A stretch of 64,000 nt of DNA from Gordonia spumicola (GCF_009932475.1 NZ_BJOV01000005.1:620001-684000); one strand, 5' to 3'. Shown: positions 42,494 to 55,983, counted from the first letter of the stretch. The notes: generated from the sequence alone by a model not told the origin. Numbers and translations: made by a program.

Positions 42494-42560
42494 CGCGGCA
42501 GTTCCAGTCGACGCTCATCGTCCCGACGATGAGCGTCGACCAGAACTGCCGCGTTTCTCT
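42494..42560 (+). terminator. Strong intrinsic terminator after ftsY
   Basis: A 27-bp stem (42494-42504 with 42543-42553, and 42507-42522 with 42525-42540, separated by a 2 x 2 internal loop) is followed by TTTCTCTTG. It ends the smc-ftsY operon directly before the next promoter region. Confidence 0.78.
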
Positions 42561-42565
42561 TGTCC

Positions 42566-42589
42566 ATTCAATTGAATCATAATTCAATT
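42566..42589. promoter_or_regulatory. Nested palindromes, candidate TetR operator
   Basis: ATTCAATTGAAT (42566-42577) is a perfect 12-bp palindrome, and AATTGAAT (42570-42577) / ATTCAATT (42582-42589) form a second perfect dyad spaced by four bases. The element is five bases upstream of the likely GTG start of a TetR gene, in an AT-rich island within GC-rich DNA, so autorepression of the TetR-aidB operon is likely. Confidence 0.65.
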
Positions 42590-42593
42590 CTTC

Positions 42594-43234
42594 GTGTGGC
42601 CTACCGACGGACCGAATCGACGCGTCGAACCGCGCAGGCGAAGCGGGACGCGGTGCTGGGAGCCGCGCGTGCGCTCATCGCCGAGTCGGGCTTCGCCGCG
42701 GCGTCCGTCGCCGCGATAGCCGAAGATGCGCAGGTCAGCGTCGGGTCGGTCTACTCGTACTTCGACAATCGAGAAGCGCTGCTGGCGCAGGTGTTCCGGA
42801 CGGCTGCTGAATACGAGTTCGCGCAGGTCGACGCCGCGGTCAGGGCCGCGGGACCCGATCCGCTGGCCCGACTCGACGCACTCATCGGCACGTTCGCCGA
42901 TCGTGCGTTGCGCGGACGCCGGATGGCCTGGTCGCTGCTGTTCGAGCCGGTGATCCCCGCCGTCGACGCCGAACGCCTCCGACTCCGCCAGTGGTACCGC
43001 GAGATGGGGGAGTCGATCATCGCCGACGGCGTGGAGAGATCGGTGTTCGTCTCGACCGATGCCCCGGTCGCCGCATCGGCCGTCATGGGAGCGATCTCCG
43101 AAGCGCTGGTCGGCGCCCTCAATCCCGACACCGCGCCGCCGAGCGGGCCGCCCGTTGTCCTGCTCGACACGATCCGAGACTTCTGTCGCCGAGCGCTCGG
43201 CGCACCACCCGTCCCCTCAAAGGAGAACAGATGA
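42594..43234 (+). CDS. TetR-family transcriptional regulator
   Basis: The product has an N-terminal HTH (SVAAIAEDAQVSVGSVYSYF) and an all-helical C-terminal domain. GTG 42594 (213 residues, MAYRRTESTRRTAQAK) is preferred over the upstream TTG at 42560 because the longer form would begin inside the terminator and run through the operator. It overlaps the aidB start (ATGA), so it probably controls that gene. Confidence 0.83.
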
Positions 43235-44856
43235 CCACGACCCACGACGTGTTCAATCAGGCGGCGCCGCGCGTCGACGTCAACGAGTACACGACGGACC
43301 TTCCGCTCGTCGAAGCCGTCGAGGCGTACGGCGCGTCGTGGGCGCACGACGACCTGACCGAGGCAGGCGCACTCGTCGGACGCGCCGACTTCCAGCGCGA
43401 CGCCGAGCTGGCGAACACGATCACGCCGAAGCTGCACACCCACGATCGGTGGGGGCATCGCGTCGACGAGATCGAGTTCCATCCCGCCTATCACCGGATC
43501 ATCGGCGACGCGATCGCCCACGGCTCGCACACGAGCTGCTGGGACGACCCCCGCGAGGGCGCGCATGTCGCACGCGCCGCGATGTTCATGCAGTTCGGGC
43601 AGATCGAGCCGGGGCACGCCTGCCCGGTCAGCATGACGCACGCCGTCGTCCCGTCGCTGCGTGTGGACCCGGCACTGGCGGACGTGTGGGTGCCCCGGAC
43701 GCTGTCGCGCGACTACGACCCGTCGCTGTCCGACCCGGCCAAGGGCTCGGCGATCTTCGGTATGGCGATGACCGAGAAGCAGGGCGGTTCGGACATCCGC
43801 GCGAACACCACCCGCGCCGTCGACAACGGCGACGGCGACGGCACGTACCGCATCACCGGCCACAAATGGTTCTGCTCGGCCCCGCAGTCGGACGCGTTCC
43901 TCGTCCTCGCCAAGACCGATCCGGGCGTCACCTGTTTTGTCGTCCCCCGCACACTGCCGGACGGCACCCGTAACACGTTCGCCATCCAGCGGCTCAAGGA
44001 CAAGCTCGGCAACAAGTCGAACGCGTCGAGCGAGATCGAGTTGTCCGACACCATCGGGTGGCGCCTGGGCGACGAGGGGGCAGGCGTCCGCACGATCATC
44101 GAAATGGTCAACCAGACTCGCCTGGACTGCGCGCTCGGCAGCGCGGCGGGAATGCGGCAGGCGGTCGCCGAGGCCGCCTGGCACGTCCGGCACCGGTCGG
44201 CGTTCGGTGCGAGGCTGATCGACCAGCCCGCGATGACCGCGGTGATCGCCGACCTGCAGGTGGAGGCCGAGGCGGCCATGTGGACGGCCATGCGGCTCGC
44301 GTCGGCATACGACGACGACTCCGAACAGTCGCAGGCGTTCCGACGCCTCGCGACCGCGGTGGGCAAGTACTGGGTCTGCAAACGCGGTCCGAACCACGCC
44401 TACGAGGCGCTCGAATGTCTCGGCGGCAACGGCTACACGGAGGCGTTTCCACTGTCCAGGCGGTTCCGCGAGCAGCCGGTGATGGCGGTGTGGGAGGGGT
44501 CGGGCAATGTGATCGCGCTCGACGTCCTGCGCGCGATGGTCCGTGATCCGCTGTCGGTGGAGGCTCTCGACGCCGAGTTCGACCTGGCGCTCGGACAGCA
44601 CCACGCCTACGACCTGCATGTCGAGAAGACCCGCAAACTCGTCGCGCAGGCCGCGGCCGATCCGCTGAACGCACCCGCGATCGCGCGGCGGCTGACCGAA
44701 TCGCTGGCGATCGCGCTGCAGGGGTCGATCCTGATCCGGCAGGCGCCGTCGTTCGTCGTCGACGCGTTCGTCTCCGGTCGCATCGCCGATCCCGGCCAGA
44801 TGTACGGCACGCTCGACAACCGACTCGACCTCGCCGCCATCGCCGCGCGGGCCTGA
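43231..44856 (+). CDS. aidB: AidB-like acyl-CoA dehydrogenase
   Basis: The 541-residue protein resembles E. coli AidB: VFNQAAPRVDVNEY at the N-terminus, GMAMTEKQGGSDIRANTTRA, GHKWFCSAPQSDAFLVLA, LKDKLGNKSNASSEIE and the C-terminal ECLGGNGYTE and WEGSGNVIALDVLRAM. AidB is an FAD protein of the alkylation response that binds DNA and has weak isovaleryl-CoA dehydrogenase activity. The ATG at 43231 follows AAAGGAGAAC and overlaps the TetR stop. Confidence 0.88.
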   Translation: MTTTHDVFNQAAPRVDVNEYTTDLPLVEAVEAYGASWAHDDLTEAGALVGRADFQRDAELANTITPKLHTHDRWGHRVDEIEFHPAYHRIIGDAIAHGSHTSCWDDPREGAHVARAAMFMQFGQIEPGHACPVSMTHAVVPSLRVDPALADVWVPRTLSRDYDPSLSDPAKGSAIFGMAMTEKQGGSDIRANTTRAVDNGDGDGTYRITGHKWFCSAPQSDAFLVLAKTDPGVTCFVVPRTLPDGTRNTFAIQRLKDKLGNKSNASSEIELSDTIGWRLGDEGAGVRTIIEMVNQTRLDCALGSAAGMRQAVAEAAWHVRHRSAFGARLIDQPAMTAVIADLQVEAEAAMWTAMRLASAYDDDSEQSQAFRRLATAVGKYWVCKRGPNHAYEALECLGGNGYTEAFPLSRRFREQPVMAVWEGSGNVIALDVLRAMVRDPLSVEALDAEFDLALGQHHAYDLHVEKTRKLVAQAAADPLNAPAIARRLTESLAIALQGSILIRQAPSFVVDAFVSGRIADPGQMYGTLDNRLDLAAIAARA

Positions 44857-44890
44857 CCCGGCTCCGGCTCGTCGAGCGCGGTCGAGACGC

Positions 44891-44947
44891 GTAACCCGGA
44901 CGAAACCTTCCCGCACTGCCCGTGACAGCGCCGAAACACGGGAGCAC
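44891..44947 (+). promoter_or_regulatory. Two GlnR-type boxes upstream of amt
   Basis: GTAAC-N6-GAAAC (44891-44906) and GTGAC-N6-GAAAC (44932-44947) both fit the actinobacterial GlnR pattern gTnAC-n6-GaAAc and lie 41 bases apart, 72 bases before the amt start. GlnR activates nitrogen-limitation genes, including amt-glnB-glnD, in actinomycetes. Confidence 0.7.
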
Positions 44948-45018
44948 CGGCCCGGCAATCTGCGGGCGACACAGTGGTCTCACACGTCGACACACGACGA
45001 GTTAGGAGGCCTGCAACA

Positions 45019-49120
<4,102 letters not shown>

Positions 49121-49191
49121 CAATCGTTCGATCGAATTACATCCTTCCGTGCAGCCACACGGCTGCCGCCCTCATGAGATAGGTTGACGCC

Positions 49192-49635
49192 GTGACTGAT
49201 CCGAATCCACAGAACTTCCCCGGCCAGCAGCCCCAGTGGAACGCGGGCGGGCAGCCGCCCGCGGCGCCTCCGCAGCACACCTACTTCGTGCGCCAGTACG
49301 ACCAGGAGCAGGGACCGTACGACATCCAGACCCTGGGCCAGATGGCGACCAATCGTCAGCTGAAGGCCGAGGACGCCGTCCGGCCGTCCAACAGTCAGCA
49401 GTACCAGCCCGCATCGTCGTTGCCCGGCGTGTTCTCCGACAAGGAGTGGATGACCGCACTGCTGCTGTCGGTGTTCCTCGGGTCGCTCGGCATCGACCGC
49501 TTCTACCTCGGCTACACCGGCCTCGGCGTCGCGAAGCTGCTGACCTTCGGCGGCTGTGGCATCTGGGCGTTGATCGACCTCGTCCTGATCGCGATGCGCA
49601 ACGTCCCCGACTCGGACGGACGCGCGCTGCGCTGA
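49192..49635 (+). CDS. GYF_2 / TM2-domain membrane protein
   Basis: The 147-residue product has a Pro/Gln-rich N-terminus, a GYF-like segment (YFVRQYDQEQGPYDIQTLGQM) and a C-terminal TM2 domain (LLLSVFLGSLGIDRFYLGYT, then GVAKLLTFGGCGIWALIDLV) with two membrane helices. The function of TM2 proteins in bacteria is not known. It lies between glnD and ffh and is followed by a terminator. Confidence 0.83.
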   Translation: MTDPNPQNFPGQQPQWNAGGQPPAAPPQHTYFVRQYDQEQGPYDIQTLGQMATNRQLKAEDAVRPSNSQQYQPASSLPGVFSDKEWMTALLLSVFLGSLGIDRFYLGYTGLGVAKLLTFGGCGIWALIDLVLIAMRNVPDSDGRALR

Positions 49636-49642
49636 TCTCACC

Positions 49643-49690
49643 GACAACGCCCCGGTCACGGAAGAGTCCGTAACCGGGGCGTCGTCGTCT
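49643..49690 (+). terminator. Terminator before ffh
   Basis: ACGCCCCGGT (49647-49656) pairs with ACCGGGGCGT (49673-49682), with a second inner stem (ACGGA/TCCGT) and an AGAG loop. A short T-containing run follows. Confidence 0.65.
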
Positions 49691-49720
49691 CCAGACACTT
49701 CGGCATGGAAAGATGGAGGA

Positions 49721-51304
49721 ATGTTCGAATCCCTCTCCGACCGGTTGACAGGCGCCCTCAAGGACCTGCGCGGCAAGGGTCGTCTCACCGACTCCGACAT
49801 CGATGCGACCGCGCGCGAGATCCGGCTGGCGCTGCTCGACGCCGACGTGTCCCTGCCCGTGGTCCGGACGTTCATCGCGAACGTCAAGGAGCGCGCCAAG
49901 GGCTCCGAGGTGTCCGCGGCGCTCAACCCGGCGCAGCAGATCGTCAAGATCGTCAACGAGGAGCTCGTCGGCATCCTCGGCGGCGAGACGCGGCGCATCC
50001 AGCTCGCGAAGACGCCGCCGACCGTCATCATGCTTGCGGGCCTCCAGGGCGCCGGTAAGACGACGCTCGCGGGCAAGTTGTCCAAGTGGTTGGCGGGTCA
50101 GGGACACACCCCGATGCTCGTGGCCTGTGACTTGCAGCGACCCGGCGCGGTCCAGCAGCTGCAGATCGTCGGCGAACGAGCGGGAGTGCCGGTGTTCGCG
50201 CCGCACCCCGGCACCTCGGTCGGCGGCGAGGGCACGCTCGGCGTCAGCTCGGGTGATCCGGTCGCCGTCGCCCAGGCCGGTGTCGCCGAGGCGAAGACCC
50301 GTCAGCACGACGTCGTCATCATCGACACCGCGGGTCGTCTCGGCATCGATGCGGAGCTGATGCGTCAGGCCTCCGACATCCGCGACGCCACGAGCCCCGA
50401 CGAGGTCCTGTTCGTCCTCGACGCGATGATCGGTCAGGACGCGGTCAGCACCGCCCAGGCTTTCGCCGAGGGCGTCGACTTCACCGGTGTGGTCCTCACC
50501 AAGCTCGACGGCGACGCCCGAGGCGGCGCGGCGCTGTCGGTCCGCGAGATCACCGGCCGCCCGATCATGTTCGCGTCGACCGGTGAGAAGCTCGAGGACT
50601 TCGACGTCTTCCACCCCGACCGCATGGCGAGTCGCATCCTCGGCATGGGCGACGTGCTGTCGCTCATCGAGCAGGCCGAGCAGCACTTCGACGCCGAAGA
50701 GGCCGAGCGCACCGCGGCCAAGATCAGCCAGGGTGAGCTGACCCTCGACGACTTCCTCCAGCAGATGCTGATGATCCGCAAGATGGGACCCATCGGCAAT
50801 CTCCTCGGCATGCTGCCCGGCGCGGGCGACATGAAGGACGCCCTGTCGCAGGTCGATGACCGCCAGCTCGACAAGATCCAGGCGATCATCCGCGGCATGA
50901 CGCCCGCCGAGCGTGACAACCCGAAGATCATCAACGCCTCGCGCCGCATCCGTATCGCCAAGGGCTCGGGCGTCACCGTCACCGATGTGAACCAGTTGGT
51001 CGACCGCTTCTTCGCGGCGCGCAAGATGATGTCGCAGATGTCCGGCCGCATGATGGGCATGGGCGGCGGCAACCGCAAGAACGCGCGCAAGGGCAAGAAG
51101 GGCGCGAAGGGGCGTAAGGGCAAGGGCCGCGGCCCCACCCCGCCCAAGGGGATGCGCGGCGGCTTCCCCGGCATGCCGGGCATGCCTCCCGGAATGGGAC
51201 TGCCGCCGGGCATGGACCTGTCGAACATGCCGCCCGGTCTCGACCAGTTGCCGCCCGGCCTCGAAGGTCTCGACCTCAACAACCTGAAGTTCCCGAAGAA
51301 GTAG
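49721..51304 (+). CDS. ffh: Signal recognition particle protein Ffh
   Basis: The 527-residue SRP GTPase has an N domain (FESLSDRLTGALKDLRG), a G domain with LQGAGKTTLAGKLSKWL, DLQRPGA, DTAGRLGID and TKLDGDARGGAALS, and a methionine-rich M domain ending in a Gly/Pro/Met tail. It binds the 4.5S RNA and signal peptides and hands complexes to FtsY. The Met/Gly/Pro-rich C-terminus is longer than in E. coli. Confidence 0.96.
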   Translation: MFESLSDRLTGALKDLRGKGRLTDSDIDATAREIRLALLDADVSLPVVRTFIANVKERAKGSEVSAALNPAQQIVKIVNEELVGILGGETRRIQLAKTPPTVIMLAGLQGAGKTTLAGKLSKWLAGQGHTPMLVACDLQRPGAVQQLQIVGERAGVPVFAPHPGTSVGGEGTLGVSSGDPVAVAQAGVAEAKTRQHDVVIIDTAGRLGIDAELMRQASDIRDATSPDEVLFVLDAMIGQDAVSTAQAFAEGVDFTGVVLTKLDGDARGGAALSVREITGRPIMFASTGEKLEDFDVFHPDRMASRILGMGDVLSLIEQAEQHFDAEEAERTAAKISQGELTLDDFLQQMLMIRKMGPIGNLLGMLPGAGDMKDALSQVDDRQLDKIQAIIRGMTPAERDNPKIINASRRIRIAKGSGVTVTDVNQLVDRFFAARKMMSQMSGRMMGMGGGNRKNARKGKKGAKGRKGKGRGPTPPKGMRGGFPGMPGMPPGMGLPPGMDLSNMPPGLDQLPPGLEGLDLNNLKFPKK

Positions 51305-51315
51305 GGGAGTCGAGG

Positions 51316-52386
51316 GTGAGCGCACAGCGGTTCCGGGGCGTCGACCCGTTCACCGGCGACGCCCTCGAATTCTGGGTGTCGGACGGGACGATCACCTTCG
51401 AGCCGATCACCGACGCCGAGACAGCGGTCGACGGCGGATGGATCGTGCCGGGCCTCGTCGACGCGCACAATCACGTCGGAATCGCGCCGGGTCTCGGCGT
51501 CACCATCGACCAGGCGCGCGGGCTGGCCTACCAGGACGTGAAGGCCGGGACACTGCTGATCCGCGAGGTGGGGTCACCGGTCGACACCCACCCTCTCGAC
51601 GACGATCCGCGCTGCCCGCAGTTCCTCCGGTCGGGCAAGCACATCGCCCGTCCCAAGCGGTACCTGCGCGACTACGGAGTGGAGCTCGACGACCCGGACT
51701 CGCTCGCCGCGGAGGTCGCGGTCCAGGCGAAGGCCGGTGACGGCTGGGTGAAGCTCGTCGGCGACTGGATCGACCGGTCGGTCGGCGACCTGCGCCCGCT
51801 GTGGACCCGTGACCAGTTGGCGGCGGCCGTCGTCGCCGCGCATGACAATGGGGCGCGCATCACCGCGCACGTCTTCGGCGCCGACGCGCTGCCCGACATC
51901 ATCGGTGCCGGATTCGACTCCGTCGAGCACGGCACCGGGCTGTCCGACGACCTCATCGACGAGATGATCCGCCGCGACATCGCGCTGGTCCCGACGCTGA
52001 TCCAGCTCGACACGTTCCCCGAGATCGCGGCGGGCGCCGACAAGTATCCGACCTATCAGGCCAACATGCGGGCACTGCACGCACGCGGTCGAGACACGAT
52101 CGCCAAGGCCCGCGAGGCGGGCGTACGGATCTACGCGGGCACCGACGCGGGCGGAACCATCAGGCACGGGCGCATCGTCGACGAGATCGAATCGCTGACG
52201 GGTGTCGGCTTCTCCGCGGTCGACGCACTGGCGGCGTCGACGTCGGCACGCGACTGGCTTGGCGTCGCGGGTATCGCGGAAGGGGCTCGCGCCGACTTCC
52301 TCGTGCTCGACGCGGATCCCGCCGCCGACCTGTCGACCCTGCGTCGGCCCGTGCACATCGTGTGCTCGGGCGAGAAGGTCGTGTAG
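51316..52386 (+). CDS. Amidohydrolase-superfamily metal-dependent hydrolase
   Basis: The 356-residue protein shows GLVDAHNHVGIAPG (metal-binding HxH), a lysine region (DGWVKLVGDW), then ARITAHVFG, SVEHGTG and AGTDAGGTIRHG, the normal order of zinc amidohydrolases resembling imidazolonepropionase-like enzymes. The substrate is not known. GTG 51316 starts 11 bases after the ffh stop, so it may be co-transcribed with it. Confidence 0.82.
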   Translation: MSAQRFRGVDPFTGDALEFWVSDGTITFEPITDAETAVDGGWIVPGLVDAHNHVGIAPGLGVTIDQARGLAYQDVKAGTLLIREVGSPVDTHPLDDDPRCPQFLRSGKHIARPKRYLRDYGVELDDPDSLAAEVAVQAKAGDGWVKLVGDWIDRSVGDLRPLWTRDQLAAAVVAAHDNGARITAHVFGADALPDIIGAGFDSVEHGTGLSDDLIDEMIRRDIALVPTLIQLDTFPEIAAGADKYPTYQANMRALHARGRDTIAKAREAGVRIYAGTDAGGTIRHGRIVDEIESLTGVGFSAVDALAASTSARDWLGVAGIAEGARADFLVLDADPAADLSTLRRPVHIVCSGEKVV

Positions 52387-52402
52387 GACGACTGACGGGA
52401 CG

Positions 52403-53059
52403 CTACGACACGATCTGCAGGACGCCGATCACGATGAGGAGCAGCGTGACCAGCCAGCCCGCCGATCTGGTGACCCTCGCCTGATTGCGGCGCGCGCGTG
52501 CGAAGAGGCGTCCGATCCACGAGTGGGGGCGGGCGCGGACACCGGCGAGAGCGAGTCCGGCGAGGAGCGGCAGACTCAACGCGACGGTCGCGTACAGGAA
52601 CAGTCCCAGGTAGCGCTGGGTGGCGGCGACATCGCTCGCGGAGAGCACGGCGAGCCCGGCGTAGAAGGGGACCGACGTGGCCGACTGGACCACACCGAGG
52701 GCGAAACCGACGCCGACGGTCATCGGTGACGGGCTGCGCAGCGGCGCGAGGATTCGATCGACGAGGTCGGACGAGTCGCCTCCCCGCCAGGTCAGGAACG
52801 CGGTGAGCAGGCCCGTGAGAATCAGCAGAATGCCGAACAGCGGGGAGTCGAGAACGGTGTGGACCAGGGACTCCAGACCGTCGAACACCAGAAGCACCAC
52901 GACGGACAGCACGAACACGCCGAGCCAGTCGCCGATCAACAACAGGGGGGCGATGCGCCGGTAGCGGCCGGGGCCGAGCATCAGCGCCAACGCCACGAGC
53001 ACGCCGATGAGGAGCACGTTCACCGAGTCGACGAAGGCGAACGACAAGGCGTGAAGCAT
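52403..53059 (-). CDS. Polytopic membrane protein of unknown function
   Basis: The 218-residue product has six hydrophobic segments, including VNVLLIGVLVALALMLGPG, LIGDWLGVFVLSVVVLLVF, GILLILTGLLTAFLTW and GWLVTLLLIVIGVLQIVS. The layout recalls LysE/GAP-type small-solute exporters, but no signature is definite. It is convergent with the amidohydrolase and upstream of a VapBC pair. Confidence 0.6.
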   Translation of the reverse strand: MLHALSFAFVDSVNVLLIGVLVALALMLGPGRYRRIAPLLLIGDWLGVFVLSVVVLLVFDGLESLVHTVLDSPLFGILLILTGLLTAFLTWRGGDSSDLVDRILAPLRSPSPMTVGVGFALGVVQSATSVPFYAGLAVLSASDVAATQRYLGLFLYATVALSLPLLAGLALAGVRARPHSWIGRLFARARRNQARVTRSAGWLVTLLLIVIGVLQIVS

Positions 53060-53161
53060 GCGGGCGCTCTCCGATCATCGGGACCCGCCCGGTCGGGCGG
53101 TCGGGCGGTCGGAGGCGAGTCTATCGGTCGTCGTCCAGAACGCCGGAATCCGCAGGCCGGG

Positions 53162-53587
53162 TCAGGTGATGGTCTGCACCCGGACGGTCGGATACCGGCC
53201 GGCGATCCTCTGGTCGAGGGTGGCGAGGTCAAAGTCGACGGCGAGCGCAAAGGCGGCGAGATAGTCGTCGGTCCATAGCTTGTGGCTCGAATCGCGTCCC
53301 TCCGAGAAGCCTCGGAACGCGGTGTCGAGGCCGACGGGTTCACGCGCCCAGACGATGCGGTCGTCCGCCAGGAGTTGGTCGACGACGTTCCACGCGGCCT
53401 CCCGGGTGATGACGTCGTCACGCATGACCGCGGGATTGGTCAGCAGGCGCAGCACGCCCATTTGGGTGACGCGACACATCGAGAGTCTGTCGGTATGAGC
53501 GTCGAACCATGACACGGCCGACCGGTGATCGGCGTGCCGTTCCCACACGAGGGCGAGCCACAGCCCGACGTCGACGAGAGTCGTCAC
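53162..53587 (-). CDS. vapC: PIN-domain ribonuclease toxin VapC
   Basis: The 141-residue protein has the PIN acidic residues in order: LVDVGLWLAL (first Asp at residue 6), the middle Glu/Asp around REAAWNVVDQ, WTDDYLAAFA and FDLATLDQRI. PIN toxins cleave tRNA or rRNA. It overlaps the upstream antitoxin gene by four bases, the normal vapBC arrangement. Confidence 0.88.
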   Translation of the reverse strand: MTTLVDVGLWLALVWERHADHRSAVSWFDAHTDRLSMCRVTQMGVLRLLTNPAVMRDDVITREAAWNVVDQLLADDRIVWAREPVGLDTAFRGFSEGRDSSHKLWTDDYLAAFALAVDFDLATLDQRIAGRYPTVRVQTIT

Positions 53588-53841
53588 TGCGCCGCGATGT
53601 CGGCGTCGGTGTCGGCGAGCGCCTGCTCGATGTCGTCGTTGGAGACGGCGATCAAGTCGTCGGGATGTCGAGTCGGCACGAGGGGCATACGGACGCGCTT
53701 TAACGAGATATCGGTGCGGCCCGTCTCCAGTTCGCGGTGCAACGCGCTGATGAACAGCGACTTGAGGCTGATGCCGCGTTCGGCTGCCGCGACCTTCACG
53801 GACGTGAGCAGGTCGTCGGGCAAGTCGACGGTGGTACGCAT
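53584..53841 (-). CDS. vapB: RHH antitoxin VapB
   Basis: The product (85 residues from the ATG at 53841) begins MRTTVDLPDDLLTSVKVAAA, a ribbon-helix-helix DNA-binding domain, and has an acidic C-terminal toxin-neutralising tail. No ribosome binding site precedes the ATG, but TAATAT lies at 53853-53848, seven bases upstream, so the transcript may start at the ATG and be leaderless. A GTG at 53847 is an alternative start. It would repress its own operon with VapC. Confidence 0.87.
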   Translation of the reverse strand: MRTTVDLPDDLLTSVKVAAAERGISLKSLFISALHRELETGRTDISLKRVRMPLVPTRHPDDLIAVSNDDIEQALADTDADIAAQ

Positions 53842-53909
53842 AAACACATATTAGCGTCGATACGTGAGACGGTCGAGTGTGGTGCCCACCCGTGATCGAG
53901 TCGCTGGGT

Positions 53910-53939
53910 TTGGGAGAGGGCTTCGGCGTCTGGCAGAAT
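53910..53939 (+). promoter_or_regulatory. Promoter of the rpsP operon
   Basis: TTGGGA (53910-53915), an 18-base spacer, then CAGAAT (53934-53939), preceded by TG to form an extended -10. The 12-base GTCTGGCAGAAT (53928-53939) recurs exactly before rplS (57221-57232). It lies 120 bases upstream of the rpsP start. Confidence 0.6.
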
Positions 53940-54058
53940 CAAACGCTGGTTCGTCGGAACCGGCTACGGCCGACCGGCGGTCACCCCAGAAGAGATCGCA
54001 AAACCGGGCCCACTGATCTGGTGGGTCGCTGAATTGCGCTGTGACGAAGGAGCCTTTC

Positions 54059-54502
54059 ATGGCTGTCAAGATCAAGCTCACGCGGCTCGGCAAGATCCGC
54101 AACCCCCAGTACCGCATCGTCGTCGCCGACGCGCGCACCCGCCGCAACGGCCGCGTCATCGAGACCATCGGCAAGTACCACCCGAAGGAAGAGCCGTCGC
54201 TGATCGAGGTCGACTCGGAGCGCGCTCAGTACTGGCTCAGCGTCGGTGCACAGCCGACCGAGCCCGTCGCCGCCCTCCTCAAGGTGACCGGTGACTGGCA
54301 GAAGTACAAGGGCCTGCCGGGCGCCGAGGGCACCCTGAAGGTCGCCGAGCCGAAGCCGAGCAAGCAGGACCTGTTCAACGCCGCGCTCGCCGCCGCCGAG
54401 AACGAGCCCGTCGCCGCTGCGACCACCGCCAAGAAGAAGGCCAAGAAGGCCGAAGAAGAGGCCCCGGCCGCAGACGCCGGCGAGGCTGAGGCTCAGGCGT
54501 GA
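54059..54502 (+). CDS. rpsP: 30S ribosomal protein S16
   Basis: The 147-residue product starts [20 protein letters not shown] and has [15 protein letters not shown], typical S16. Its C-terminal Lys/Ala/Glu extension of about 50 residues is longer than in most bacteria but usual in actinobacteria. The ATG at 54059 follows GACGAAGGAG. It is the first gene of rpsP-khpA-rimM-trmD. Confidence 0.95.
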   Translation: MAVKIKLTRLGKIRNPQYRIVVADARTRRNGRVIETIGKYHPKEEPSLIEVDSERAQYWLSVGAQPTEPVAALLKVTGDWQKYKGLPGAEGTLKVAEPKPSKQDLFNAALAAAENEPVAAATTAKKKAKKAEEEAPAADAGEAEAQA

Positions 54503-54741
54503 GCACTGTCGTCGCTGACGCAGTCGAGCACCTGGTACGCGGGATCGTCTCCAACCCGGACGACGTTCGCGTCGACCTGATCACCGGCCGTCGCGGCCGG
54601 ATGGTCGAGGTTCACGTGAGCCCCGAAGACCTCGGCAAGGTGATCGGCCGCAACGGCCGCACCGCCACCGCTCTGCGCACCCTGGTCACCGGCATCGGTG
54701 GCCGCGGCATGCGTGTCGACATCGTCGACACCGACCGCTGA
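54499..54741 (+). CDS. khpA: KH-domain RNA-binding protein
   Basis: The 80-residue protein is a single KH domain: [17 protein letters not shown], then the GxxG loop [16 protein letters not shown]. KhpA proteins bind RNA and have been linked to cell division and small-RNA control. The GTG at 54499 overlaps the rpsP stop by four bases, and rimM starts 15 bases after its stop. Confidence 0.92.
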   Translation: MSTVVADAVEHLVRGIVSNPDDVRVDLITGRRGRMVEVHVSPEDLGKVIGRNGRTATALRTLVTGIGGRGMRVDIVDTDR

Positions 54742-54755
54742 CGAGTCCTGCATTC

Positions 54756-55292
54756 ATGGATCTCGTGATCGGTCGCGTCGTCAAGACGCACGGTGTCCGC
54801 GGTGAAGTCGTCGTCGATGTCCGCACCGACGACCCGCAGACCCGCTTCGCCGTCGGCGCCCGCCTGACAGGGCGGGCGCCGAAGGGCGCTGGCGAAACCG
54901 AATACGACGTGACAGCCGCCCGGAACCATTCCGGGCGGTTGTTGCTGTCCCTGAAGGGCGTCACCGATCGGACCGCGGCCGATGCGCTGCGGGGCACGCT
55001 GTTCGTCATCGACGCCGCAGACGTCGATTCGGGAGACGACCCGGACGAGTTCTACGACCACGAGCTCGAAGGCGTCTCCGTGCGCACAGTCGCGGGTGAA
55101 CCGGTCGGCACGTTGACGTCGATCCTGCATCTGCCGGGCGGCGACGTCCTGGCGATCGCCGGTCCGGACGGCCGCGAGGTGCTCGTGCCGTTCGTCCGTC
55201 AGATGGTTCCGACAGTCACTCGCGAGATCATCGAGATCGATCCGCCGGACGGCCTCGTCGACCTCGACGCCGCGGTCTCGGAACGGGACTGA
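54756..55292 (+). CDS. rimM: Ribosome maturation factor RimM
   Basis: The 178-residue product has the RimM N-domain ([18 protein letters not shown]), the [11 protein letters not shown] linker and a PRC barrel ending [20 protein letters not shown]. It assists assembly of the 30S head. It starts 15 bases after khpA and is followed seven bases later by trmD. Confidence 0.93.
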   Translation: MDLVIGRVVKTHGVRGEVVVDVRTDDPQTRFAVGARLTGRAPKGAGETEYDVTAARNHSGRLLLSLKGVTDRTAADALRGTLFVIDAADVDSGDDPDEFYDHELEGVSVRTVAGEPVGTLTSILHLPGGDVLAIAGPDGREVLVPFVRQMVPTVTREIIEIDPPDGLVDLDAAVSERD

Positions 55293-55299
55293 GCGAGCT

Positions 55300-55983
55300 G
55301 TGCGGATCGACGTCGTCACGATCTTCCCCGAATACCTCGAGCCGCTGAAGGCCGCGCTGCTCGGCAAGGCCGTCGACGCGGGCCTCCTCGAGTTCGGCGT
55401 CCACGACCTGCGGCGATGGACGTACGACGTCCACCACGCCGTCGACGACGCGCCGTACGGCGGCGGTCCCGGCATGGTGATGAAGCCGCAGGTGTGGGGC
55501 GAGGCGCTCGACGCCGTCTGCCCCGACGACGCACTCCTCGTGGTCCCCACACCCGCCGGGGTCCCGTTCACTCAGGCGACGGCCCAGCGCTGGAGCACCG
55601 AGAGGCACCTCGTCTTCGCCTGCGGCCGCTATGAGGGCATCGACCAGCGGGTGTTCGACGACGCCGCGCGCCGCGTGCGCGTGGAAGAGGTGTCGCTGGG
55701 CGACTTCGTCCTCATCGGCGGGGAGGTCGCTGTCCTCGCGATGGTGGAGGCCACCACCCGGCTGATGCCCGGCGTGCTCGGCAACCCGAAATCGCATCAG
55801 GAGGACTCGTTCTCCGACGGGCTCCTCGAAGGCCCCAGCTACACGCGCCCGAAGGTCTGGCGCGACCTGGAGGTCCCGCCGGTCCTGCTGTCCGGCGACC
55901 ACGGCAAGGTCGCGGCCTGGCGACACGAGCAGTCCCTCGACCGCACACGGCGTCGACGTCCGGACCTACTACCCCCGGAATAG
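55300..55983 (+). CDS. trmD: tRNA (guanine37-N1)-methyltransferase
   Basis: The 227-residue SPOUT methyltransferase has [35 protein letters not shown] and [19 protein letters not shown], forming the trefoil-knot SAM site, and it methylates G37 of tRNA. It starts at GTG 55300, seven bases after rimM. Confidence 0.95.
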   Translation: MRIDVVTIFPEYLEPLKAALLGKAVDAGLLEFGVHDLRRWTYDVHHAVDDAPYGGGPGMVMKPQVWGEALDAVCPDDALLVVPTPAGVPFTQATAQRWSTERHLVFACGRYEGIDQRVFDDAARRVRVEEVSLGDFVLIGGEVAVLAMVEATTRLMPGVLGNPKSHQEDSFSDGLLEGPSYTRPKVWRDLEVPPVLLSGDHGKVAAWRHEQSLDRTRRRRPDLLPPE

